From assembly GCA_964612735.1 (NCBI GenBank), contig CAZTEB010000044.1, positions 1 through 7,230 of the forward strand: a stretch of DNA of 7,230 nt, in the 5' to 3' direction. Shown here one piece after another: positions 1 through 6,406 of this stretch. Each line of letters begins with the position of its first letter. Position 1 is the first letter of the stretch. The notes under the pieces are model-generated. The model was not told where the DNA came from, did no database searches, and saw only the letters and a list, made by a program, of their open reading frames with translations. Source of the DNA: CAZTEB01 sp964612735. Its GTDB lineage: Bacteria > Patescibacteriota > Microgenomatia > UBA1400 > PJMF01. The translations under genes were made by a program, and so were the position numbers.

Positions 1-440
1 CCAAGATCAGAACCACCAACTACCGAGGGTTGTGCAAACGAAATAACTGGAGCCGAGATCACCACTGGCCTCAAGGTTCGATCACTATTTTCAAGCAACT
101 GTCGAAGTTCTTTATTTTCTTGACGAAGCTTTTCAAGCTCACCTAGCCTTGCCAACGCCTCGCTGAGTCGTAACTCTAAATCTTGAATTCTAAGGGAGGC
201 ATTTCTACTTTGGATAAACGTGCGAGATGGCGTCTCAATGACCCAAGCTGCTCGAGCGGCCACTTGAATACCAGGCTTCAAAGCTAGCTCGACACCACTC
301 CGAACATATCTGCCAAGCTGAGTAGCATCAAGCAGGCTAAGTACGAGCAAAACTAGTAAGTACGCAGTCAACATTCTCCAGCCGGTCAAGGTTGCGAGAG
401 CGATGTGTACTGGAGCGGGCCTAGGTTGGGATGACACCAT
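1..440 (-). CDS. mreC: Rod shape-determining protein MreC, N-terminal part (cut by left edge)
   Basis: MreC is a bitopic membrane protein that links cytoplasmic MreB filaments to the periplasmic peptidoglycan elongation machinery (MreD, RodA, PBP2). Translating the minus strand from ATG at 440 gives 146 codons with no stop before the window edge. A short polar N-terminus is followed by one hydrophobic segment at about residues 22-37, then a charged heptad-like stretch rich in Leu, Glu, Arg and Gln at about 80-118, typical of the MreC coiled coil. The chain then enters a beta-type sequence (RPVVISAPVIS), where the MreC beta domain should begin; the rest lies outside. The start is 12 bases after the stop of the mreB-like gene, so the two are probably cotranscribed. 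A weak AGGG lies about ten bases before the ATG. The identification rests on architecture plus the mreB-mreC gene order; the diagnostic C-terminal domain is not visible. Confidence 0.82.
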   Translation of the reverse strand, partial: MVSSQPRPAPVHIALATLTGWRMLTAYLLVLLVLSLLDATQLGRYVRSGVELALKPGIQVAARAAWVIETPSRTFIQSRNASLRIQDLELRLSEALARLGELEKLRQENKELRQLLENSDRTLRPVVISAPVISFAQPSVVGGSDL

Positions 441-452
441 ATCACTACCCTA

Positions 453-1493
453 TCACGCCAGCTCGAGCATGCTAGTGATGACATCGTGCTCAGGCGTCTG
501 AGACTGCACCAGTCGCACTTGCACATGCTGCGTTAGTGCCGGAGCTATACCAGGTATACTAGAACCTACACCAGTCAACAGCATCCCCCTCTCCAAACTC
601 GGTGTCACACTCTCAATAGCTGAAGCAGCAAAAATAGCAGTGATTTCTGACGCCAGAGAACGGACAATTTCTTGAAGCAGTGGCATCACGCCGGTAAGAT
701 CTATAGTGCTTGTAGTTGGTTTTCCAGAGCGGGTATCTTTAGCTCTGATCGCCAATTTATAACCCGAACCCTGATGACTTTCCTGTGATAGCAGTCCGGG
801 TGGCAATGAGTCGAGTATAGTATTCAAAGCTGATTGACTAACAACCACCTGGTATTCACTTTGCAACCATTGCGACAGCGCCGTCGTAATGTCGCGCACT
901 CCGATCGGAATAGCATGAGCTACATTCTCACCACCTTTATCACCAATCACCACCTCTGTCATGTCGGTTAGCAACGCGATGGCACCTCCCAAACTGGCCC
1001 CAGAGTGACGGCTAGCTGCTCGACTCAGCAACTCACCCATGCTCACCAGCTGCCACGACCCCACTCCTAAAGGCCGTAGCACTTGCTGAAAAATACTTCG
1101 CTCGACGGGGGTAGCAGTACTGGGTATACAGCAATAATGATTCTGCCGAGGAACCAAAGCTGATTTTGATCCTAGTAGTTCCTGAAGTAGCTGAGAAATA
1201 GCTGCTGTAGTTTGGGTGGTATATCTTGGGATGCCTCGCTCTAGTAGCATCAGTAGTTGCATACTATCAGACTTCAAACCTTGGGCTCTCAGCGCCCGAT
1301 CTCCTACAGACACTACTTCAGAATCATCATGAGCTTTGGCTAAAGCGACACTGGGCGCAGTCACCATCTTCTCTGCAGAGAGTGCCACTCTCATCACTTG
1401 TGAATCAAGTTGCAGATATAACTTCGGCTGGGCAAGCGACATCCGAGGTACGACTTTGATGCTAGATGATGAAAAGGTAGATGCTACAGACAT
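453..1493 (-). CDS. Divergent MreB-like actin-fold protein, ATP-binding motifs degenerate
   Basis: 346 residues, the usual MreB length. MreB-like landmarks occur in order: PSVALA near 47-52, VGDRALRAQG near 63-72 (MreB VGxxAkxmxG), a C-IPSTATPVERS stretch at 122-133 (MreB VPSGxTxVERR), IPIGVRDITTAL near 195-206 (MreB VGGDxxDxAI), a YKLAIRAKDTRSGKP block near 245-259, and MLLTGVGSSIPGI at 304-316 (MreB IVLTGGGALLRGL). The nucleotide-binding motifs are eroded: phosphate-1 DLGT reads LDSQ near 29-32, and phosphate-2 DIGGGTTE reads LLTDMTE near 174-180. ATP binding and hydrolysis therefore look impaired (inference). mreC follows directly, which favours MreB over other actin-fold proteins such as PilM or FtsA. 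The ATG at 1493 is used because a candidate promoter lies just upstream. Met18 (start at 1442) would remove an unconserved Ser-rich leader and is a real alternative. Stop is TGA. I leave the symbol blank because a canonical mreB may exist elsewhere. Confidence 0.72.
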   Translation of the reverse strand: MSVASTFSSSSIKVVPRMSLAQPKLYLQLDSQVMRVALSAEKMVTAPSVALAKAHDDSEVVSVGDRALRAQGLKSDSMQLLMLLERGIPRYTTQTTAAISQLLQELLGSKSALVPRQNHYCCIPSTATPVERSIFQQVLRPLGVGSWQLVSMGELLSRAASRHSGASLGGAIALLTDMTEVVIGDKGGENVAHAIPIGVRDITTALSQWLQSEYQVVVSQSALNTILDSLPPGLLSQESHQGSGYKLAIRAKDTRSGKPTTSTIDLTGVMPLLQEIVRSLASEITAIFAASAIESVTPSLERGMLLTGVGSSIPGIAPALTQHVQVRLVQSQTPEHDVITSMLELA

Positions 1494-1520
1494 AGAGAAC
1501 CACTTCTAGTTGGCCCTACT

Positions 1521-1549
1521 ATAGTAAAACCTGCTGGACAGTGACACAA
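1521..1549 (-). promoter_or_regulatory. Candidate sigma70-type promoter for the mreB-like/mreC pair
   Basis: On the minus strand, TTGTGT (1549-1544) and TACTAT (1526-1521) are separated by 17 bases. The -10 ends 27 bases before the ATG at 1493, so a leader of about 20 bases is predicted. An overlapping TATAGT two bases downstream is a slightly better -10 but gives a long 19-base spacing. Matches to consensus are 3/6 and 4/6, so this is a candidate only. It lies in the 97-base gap after the upstream DUF5663-like gene. Confidence 0.35.
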
Positions 1550-1590
1550 GTCGCAGCCGCGGCAGCAAGATAAAAAGTGCAACTACGATC

Positions 1591-2397
1591 CTAAATGGCG
1601 TTCATAGCAGTGGCCGCATCATGCCATCTGGCAGCATCCATAGCTGTTTGAGCATCAGCTAATTTCTGAGTAGCTTGGACATCCTCAGCATAGTACTCTT
1701 TCATACCAGCCAGACGCTCTTTAACCATGTCTTCTTTAAGTTCAAGAGCTTTTTCCAGCATGATATCTTCGAGATCTGGGATCAACTTCTCGAGGTATTG
1801 AATAACTTCCTCTTGGGCTTGATCATGATTGTCGCCAGCTTTAGTAATGATATCTTTCACCTGTTGAAGTTCTTCTGCTGTGACCAACAACTCTATGTCA
1901 TTCTCAAGAAAGTCTTCCCAGATCACGTGTTGGAGCTCATCCAAGAAAGCTTCTTTTTCTTCATCAGTGCCATCCTCTACACCAAGTAAAAAGAAAATGT
2001 TCTGATCTTCGAGTTGCTGCGAGCCAGCAGTTGAGTCGTTCGAAGATGGAGTGACAGCATCAGTTGATTTCACACTTGGCGTACCATCAGCGGCACTCTC
2101 TCCAGCTTCTGCTGGAAGCTGAGGCTCATCTGGTGCCTCTAAAGCCTGAGTTGATACAACATCAGATGGAGCCGGGCTGGCTGGCGACTCTTCTAGAGTA
2201 GCATTTGCTTGTGAAGCAGGTGGTTGGTACTCGTCAACATACGAAGCAGTAGCGTCATTTGGGCTCGCTGTAGAGGGCGCCTGATTCGGCGAGACCTTTT
2301 GAGGTTCAGCTTGACTGCTTGGCTCTGGAGCCTGTGGTTGATTGGGAGTTGTTGCACTAGTGCTTGGTGTAGCATTGGGCAGCGATGCATCATTCAT
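1591..2397 (-). CDS. Acidic protein with disordered Pro/Ser/Thr/Ala-rich N-terminus and helical C-terminal domain (DUF5663-like)
   Basis: Function unknown. From ATG at 2397 the protein has 268 residues. Roughly the first 125 are low-complexity Pro, Ser, Thr, Ala, Gln and Asp with no hydrophobic segment or signal peptide, so probably disordered. From about residue 131 (DQNIFFLLGVEDGTDEEKEAF) it becomes a highly acidic helical domain rich in Glu, Leu, Asp and Lys. The FxLLGVxDxxxEEKEAFLDEL opening followed by a YLEKLIPDLEDIMLEKALELKEDM segment resembles DUF5663, a family I associate with Patescibacteria; this is from memory and not a search result. A GTG start at 2427 would add ten residues. 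ATG 2397 is preferred because a -10-like hexamer sits nine bases before it, and that would leave the GTG upstream of transcription. The gene precedes the mreB-like gene by 97 bases, so a role with the cell-shape pair is possible but unproven. Confidence 0.72.
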   Translation of the reverse strand: MNDASLPNATPSTSATTPNQPQAPEPSSQAEPQKVSPNQAPSTASPNDATASYVDEYQPPASQANATLEESPASPAPSDVVSTQALEAPDEPQLPAEAGESAADGTPSVKSTDAVTPSSNDSTAGSQQLEDQNIFFLLGVEDGTDEEKEAFLDELQHVIWEDFLENDIELLVTAEELQQVKDIITKAGDNHDQAQEEVIQYLEKLIPDLEDIMLEKALELKEDMVKERLAGMKEYYAEDVQATQKLADAQTAMDAARWHDAATAMNAI

Positions 2398-2406
2398 AGA
2401 GTACTT

Positions 2407-2437
2407 CTTGTACTTACTGTGACACACAGTCTATCAA
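2407..2437 (-). promoter_or_regulatory. Weak candidate promoter for the DUF5663-like gene
   Basis: On the minus strand TTGATA (2437-2432, 5/6 to the -35 consensus) and TACAAG (2412-2407, 4/6 to the -10) are separated by a long 19-base spacer. The -10 ends nine bases before ATG 2397, the same geometry as at rpmB and the M50 gene. The spacer contains a perfect inverted repeat (2416-2430). Weak on its own; the shared geometry is the main support. Confidence 0.3.
2416..2430. promoter_or_regulatory. Operator-like inverted repeat between -35 and -10
   Basis: ACTGTG-ACA-CACAGT is a perfect 6-base inverted repeat with a three-base centre. It lies in the 124-base divergent gap between the DUF5663-like gene and the ligase gene, and falls entirely within the spacer of the candidate promoter for the former. 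A repressor dimer there would block RNA polymerase. No regulator is identifiable in this window, and chance occurrence is possible. Confidence 0.3.
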
Positions 2438-2509
2438 CAACCACAACCAAGTGGGAACACGAAAAAAAACCAAAAGTTCTCACCATGTCTGCCTGGAGCG
2501 AGATGTGCG

Positions 2510-2515
2510 TATAAT
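2510..2515 (+). promoter_or_regulatory. Consensus -10 element immediately before the ligase gene (leaderless start predicted)
   Basis: A perfect TATAAT ends six bases before ATG 2522, so initiation about seven bases downstream would place the first transcribed base at the A of the ATG. No convincing -35 hexamer is seen at 16-18 bases upstream. A TGTG stretch at 2504-2507 lies close to the extended -10 position, offset by one base. No Shine-Dalgarno sequence precedes the ATG, as expected for a leaderless message. Confidence 0.55.
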
Positions 2516-2521
2516 GCTGCT

Positions 2522-4738
2522 ATGAAGTCTCGCGTCTCAGATGCCTCTAGCAAACTTGATCGTTGGGCCGCCAGAAGTATTCTGGGGCTTACGCATGTGC
2601 TCGTGGTGATCACACCCCTTACTTTTACTTGGTTTAATGAAGAACTGTTTGAATTTAATAAAATGCTAGTGGTGTACATCATTACCTTGTTGATGACAGC
2701 TGCCTGGCTTACGAGAAGAGTTCTGCGCTCACCATTTGAGCTTCGAGCTTCATGGCTGGATATAAGCGTACTACTCTTTGTAGTGTCACAGATTTTGTCC
2801 ACAGTACTCTCGCTACATCCAAGGACATCACTACTGGGCTATTACACTAGATTTCATGGGGGCCTACTCTCCACTTTCGCGTATAGCATGCTCTACGTAG
2901 TGGTCAGAACCACCATCACCACCAAGCACATACGACAAGTGCTCTGGTCGGTCGTGATCGGTGCCACCTTGGCTAGTTTGTATGCTATACCAGAGCACTT
3001 CGGCCACTCACCTAGTTGTTACCTAATAACTGGTTCATTCGACACAGCTTGTTGGGTCCAAGATGTCCAGTCGAGAGTCTTCGGAACGTTTGGTCAACCC
3101 AACTGGCTAGCTGCATATCTTATTCTGGCACTACCACTGGCTCTAAGCTTACTTCAAACCACTCAAAAAACCGTTCAGAAACTGGCGTTCAGCTTCAGCA
3201 GCATGTTACTAATAATGGCCCTGGTATTTACGTCATCTCGATCTGGCGTACTGGGATTACTAGGAGGACTCGGTATTTTTGCCTTGGGTTCATTGTGGCT
3301 CCACATACCTCGAAAAAAGCAGACACCAGCTCAACTACAGTCCTTAGGTAGGAAGCATGCATGGTTACTGGGGACGTTGGTGGCTATCATCGGTATTTTC
3401 GCCTGGTTTGGCAGCCCTTTTACTCCAGCACTATCTACTCGACTTGGGAGCACTGGTACACCAACGCCAGAGGCAACTGTAGCCCCAGTGGTACTCAATA
3501 GACTGGACGTTGGCGGCACAGATTCTGGTGACATCAGAAAAATTGTTTGGCAGGGTGCAATCGACATCTGGAAACGATATCCCGTAGTCGGATCCGGGGT
3601 CGAGACCTTCGCGTATAGCTATTATCTTGACCGACCAGCAGCCCACAACACGGTTTCTGAGTGGGACTTTCTTTATAACAAAGCCCACAACGAGTTTTTG
3701 AACTTTTTAGCCACTACCGGCGCCGTTGGTCTACTCAGCTATATAATGCTGCTCACCAGCTTTATGGGAACAGCCGCTTATGGTATCTGGAAGAGCGGTC
3801 AGTCCAGTTCAACTGACCGCGAAGCCTCTACCCTGGCGCTTGGACTACTTTCTGGCTTAGTTGCTCTGACTATCTCCAACTTCTTTGGCTTCTCTACGGT
3901 GATGGTGGCAGCTGGCATGTACCTTTACTTTGCCCTGATCTACATGCTCGTCAAAGATGCCTATCCAGGCTTACCCAGTTTCAAAGAGTACTCACTCACC
4001 GCCGGCTCAGCAAAAGTGACACGAGTACCTCTGACCTTGGGCACTACGGTACTGCTGACACTACTTGCGATCGCTACCCTATTCGGCCTTCACCGGATCG
4101 TGCAAACTTGGCGAGCAGACGTGGCATTTGCCACTGGAAAACAATATGTAGCCGTCGGCAGACTTAGCGAAGGTGCCCACTTTCTCAAGATAGCCACGCA
4201 AACTTCTCCTAGAGAAGCAGTTTTCTACGATGAACTTGGAACCACCTACGCCCACTTTGCCCGTGCGTATGCCTCAGACCAACAGGCGACTCAAGCCGCA
4301 GAATTTAGTCAGGCGGCACTCGACGCCAACACACTGGCTCTGAGGCTCAATCCAGCTCATCTCAACTTCTACAAGACCCGAGCCCGAATCCTGATTCAAC
4401 TTTCCCAACTCCAACCCTCCTTACTCGGTGAGGCTGAAGCCACACTGCTGACTGCTATTGAACGCAGCCCAACTGACGCAAAACTCTGGTACAACCTAGG
4501 GCTAGTACAAATAAGTCAAGAAAAATCAGAGCTTGGTGTAGCTAGTCTAGAACGATCTCTCGAGCTAAAACCTGACTACGACACGGCTAGAATAGCCCTC
4601 GCAGAACACTATCAACGCCAGGGTAATATCCCACAGGCTCGAGAGCTACTCCGTCATATTCTGGAAGTAACAAACCCAGGTGACGCCAATGTTCAACAAA
4701 AACTAGAAGCCCTAGACGATCTCGAGGAAACCAATTAA
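2522..4738 (+). CDS. O-antigen ligase / Wzy-like polytopic membrane protein with C-terminal TPR domain
   Basis: 738 residues. The N-terminal two thirds form a polytopic membrane domain with about 12-13 hydrophobic segments (for example near 20-38, 47-63, 78-98, 113-130, 193-213, 240-262, 281-297, 399-421, 436-455 and 503-523). Wzy_C (O-antigen ligase) family hallmarks are visible: GTFGQPNWLAAYL at 188-200, SSRSGVLGLLGG near 238-249, and a large extracytoplasmic loop with RKIVWQGAIDIWKRYPVVGSG near 339-359 and YNKAHNEFLNFLATTG at 385-400. His389 and a loop Arg are the likely catalytic residues. Family members move undecaprenyl-linked glycans onto lipid or protein acceptors; the acceptor here is unknown. 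Residues from about 528 to 720 form TPR-like helices (AKLWYNLGLVQISQEKSELGVASLERSLELKPD). Cys166 and Cys177 lie in a loop before the GQPNW motif. A TATAAT six bases before the ATG supports this start. def follows after 25 bases. Confidence 0.85.
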   Translation: MKSRVSDASSKLDRWAARSILGLTHVLVVITPLTFTWFNEELFEFNKMLVVYIITLLMTAAWLTRRVLRSPFELRASWLDISVLLFVVSQILSTVLSLHPRTSLLGYYTRFHGGLLSTFAYSMLYVVVRTTITTKHIRQVLWSVVIGATLASLYAIPEHFGHSPSCYLITGSFDTACWVQDVQSRVFGTFGQPNWLAAYLILALPLALSLLQTTQKTVQKLAFSFSSMLLIMALVFTSSRSGVLGLLGGLGIFALGSLWLHIPRKKQTPAQLQSLGRKHAWLLGTLVAIIGIFAWFGSPFTPALSTRLGSTGTPTPEATVAPVVLNRLDVGGTDSGDIRKIVWQGAIDIWKRYPVVGSGVETFAYSYYLDRPAAHNTVSEWDFLYNKAHNEFLNFLATTGAVGLLSYIMLLTSFMGTAAYGIWKSGQSSSTDREASTLALGLLSGLVALTISNFFGFSTVMVAAGMYLYFALIYMLVKDAYPGLPSFKEYSLTAGSAKVTRVPLTLGTTVLLTLLAIATLFGLHRIVQTWRADVAFATGKQYVAVGRLSEGAHFLKIATQTSPREAVFYDELGTTYAHFARAYASDQQATQAAEFSQAALDANTLALRLNPAHLNFYKTRARILIQLSQLQPSLLGEAEATLLTAIERSPTDAKLWYNLGLVQISQEKSELGVASLERSLELKPDYDTARIALAEHYQRQGNIPQARELLRHILEVTNPGDANVQQKLEALDDLEETN

Positions 4739-4763
4739 ACTACTCACACTAAATCTAGCAATC

Positions 4764-5360
4764 ATGACCATTGTCAACGCACCACACCCAGCTCTCAGGA
4801 CCGAAGCAAAACCCGTAACTGAAGTAAATGAATCGATCACTCATTTTATTCAAAAACTCGGAAAAACATTGGTTGATAACTCTAAAAGAGGCATAGGTTT
4901 AGCAGCCCCACAGGTAGCTAAAGAGTTTCGGGTTTTCGTAACCTACGTAGCAGATGATAATCACGCTGGTAGCAAAGATGAGTCAAAATCCGCACACACC
5001 AAACGTGTACAAACCTACATCAATCCGGTGATCATAGCAGCACCTGGCTCCCCAGAGTTAGGTGGCACCAAAACAGAGACACCGCTCGAAGGATGCCTCT
5101 CCATACCAGGTGTGTTTGGTCCTGTACCTCGGTATCAGCAGATCACACTCGAGTACCAGCAGATTGAAAATGACAAGCTCATCACTCGCCAAGACAACTT
5201 CTCAGACTTTCCCGCTCGCCTCATTCAGCACGAGCTTGACCACCTCGATGGCATTTTATTTACTGACTACAGCCTGGAGTATGATTTACCAGTCTATGCC
5301 GAAAACACAGCAGGCGAACTCGAGAAAATCAAAGACCGAAGCGTACTCGAGGCACTATAG
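4764..5360 (+). CDS. def: Peptide deformylase
   Basis: This cytoplasmic metalloenzyme removes the formyl group from the N-terminal methionine of nascent proteins. All three family motifs are present: GIGLAAPQ at 43-50, EGCLS at 109-113, and HELDH at 156-160. Cys111, His156 and His160 are the metal ligands, with Glu157 as general base. At 198 residues it is slightly longer than typical (about 165-180). The extra length lies in a hydrophilic insertion near 62-81 (DDNHAGSKDESKSAHTKR), between the strand after motif I and the YINP segment, and in a C-terminal acidic tail. The ATG is positioned as expected for the family (N-terminal HPALRTEAKPV block). No Shine-Dalgarno sequence is visible. It lies 25 bases after the ligase gene and 5 bases before fmt, consistent with one transcript. 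Confidence 0.96.
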   Translation: MTIVNAPHPALRTEAKPVTEVNESITHFIQKLGKTLVDNSKRGIGLAAPQVAKEFRVFVTYVADDNHAGSKDESKSAHTKRVQTYINPVIIAAPGSPELGGTKTETPLEGCLSIPGVFGPVPRYQQITLEYQQIENDKLITRQDNFSDFPARLIQHELDHLDGILFTDYSLEYDLPVYAENTAGELEKIKDRSVLEAL

Positions 5361-5365
5361 CAGTC

Positions 5366-6367
5366 ATGGCACGTACTACACCCAGCCTAGTTTTCTTTGG
5401 ATCATTCTTGAAGTACTCAGCTGTCATCTTGGAAGATCTGGCTACATCTGATGTAGTTCGAGTGCAGGCCGTAGTCACAACTCCCCCTCACCCTGACTCA
5501 AGGTCAAAAAAACTGATACCGACTCCCGTCCATGCCAAAGCCCAACACCTGGGGTTACCCGTTCTTACTCCCACAACCCTCGATTCTGAAAGCCTGAGCA
5601 AACTATCAGACACGATATCAAACGCGCCTGATTATCTAGTGACGGCTGGCTACGGCAAGCTATTGCCTCAAGAGTGGCTAGCTTTTTCCAGCACAGCCAC
5701 CCTCAACCTTCACTTCAGCCTACTCCCAAGCTACCGAGGCGCTAACCCAGCCGAGTGGGCCCTGCTTCTGGGCGAAACCACGACTGGCGTCACCCTAATC
5801 GAGATGAGTGAGATCTTTGACACCGGCGCCATGCTTGCTCAACACCAAATGAAGATAAAACCTGTAGATACTCGAGAATCTGTGTACGAAAGTCTCTACC
5901 AACTGGGTGCTGAAACGCTCGCTAATGACATTTCACGCTATCATCTCGGCAAACTAAGCGTCCAACCACAACCCACCCACTCACCCACTCCCCATGCACA
6001 GCGCTTCACTCGGAACGATGGCTTCGTACATTGGGAACTGATCAAAAACTGCATGGACGGCCAAACTCACCAACCATCTAAAGACAACCCAGGCCTCTCG
6101 CCCTTACTATTCAAGGCCTACCAAGCTTGGCTACAGAAAGATGGCGTTCAACATGACATGACATCACAGATGGTGTTCTTAGAACGGGCCACTCGAGCGC
6201 TACAAGGATTTCCAAGTCTTTGGACACTCGTCGAGACATCGAAAGGTCAAAAAAGAATGAAGATTATGGAAGTGCAGATCGCCAATCAGCGACTACAACT
6301 AGCTACTGTACAAGTAGAAGGTCAGCAACCCGCGTTTTGGAATCAAGTGAAGAATGGGATCATCTAG
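5366..6367 (+). CDS. fmt: Methionyl-tRNA formyltransferase
   Basis: The enzyme formylates Met-tRNA(fMet) using 10-formyltetrahydrofolate, providing the initiator tRNA whose formyl group is later removed by Def. The catalytic domain shows KKLIPTPVHAKA near 48-59, AGYGKLLP near 94-101, NLHFSLLPSYRGANP at 114-128 and FDTGAML at 151-157. Asn114, His116 and Asp152 correspond to the family's catalytic residues. The C-terminal tRNA-binding domain is recognisable from DGFVHWELI near 218-226 and RATRALQGFPSLW near 274-286. Two oddities stand out: the usual N-terminal GTPEFA is GSFLKYSA, and about 40-45 extra residues separate HWELI from the RATRAL block. At 333 residues it is a little longer than the usual 310-320. 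A GAGG lies 13 bases before the ATG, too far to be a good ribosome site. Stop is TAG. Confidence 0.94.
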   Translation: MARTTPSLVFFGSFLKYSAVILEDLATSDVVRVQAVVTTPPHPDSRSKKLIPTPVHAKAQHLGLPVLTPTTLDSESLSKLSDTISNAPDYLVTAGYGKLLPQEWLAFSSTATLNLHFSLLPSYRGANPAEWALLLGETTTGVTLIEMSEIFDTGAMLAQHQMKIKPVDTRESVYESLYQLGAETLANDISRYHLGKLSVQPQPTHSPTPHAQRFTRNDGFVHWELIKNCMDGQTHQPSKDNPGLSPLLFKAYQAWLQKDGVQHDMTSQMVFLERATRALQGFPSLWTLVETSKGQKRMKIMEVQIANQRLQLATVQVEGQQPAFWNQVKNGII

Positions 6368-6406
6368 TCCCACATTCAGCCCCAGTGTCTTGGATAGAAA
6401 AAGAAA

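Noticed and set aside
453..1493. PilM-like type IV pilus protein
   Set aside because: The landmark order resembles MreB, and mreC rather than pilN/pilO follows. It remains the main alternative.
1550..1580. GC-rich GCAGCCGCGGCAGC as terminator of the DUF5663-like gene
   Set aside because: Only the central eight bases are palindromic, leaving no loop, and no T-run follows on the minus strand.
2398..2427. GTG at 2427 as start of the DUF5663-like gene
   Set aside because: It adds ten residues of no recognised family character and falls between the candidate -35 and -10. ATG 2397 fits better, though the promoter is weak.
2434..3688. Antisense open frames over the start and middle of the ligase gene, and other overlapping frames
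   Set aside because: They are shadows of a well-supported membrane protein gene. Their translations show no domain-like features.
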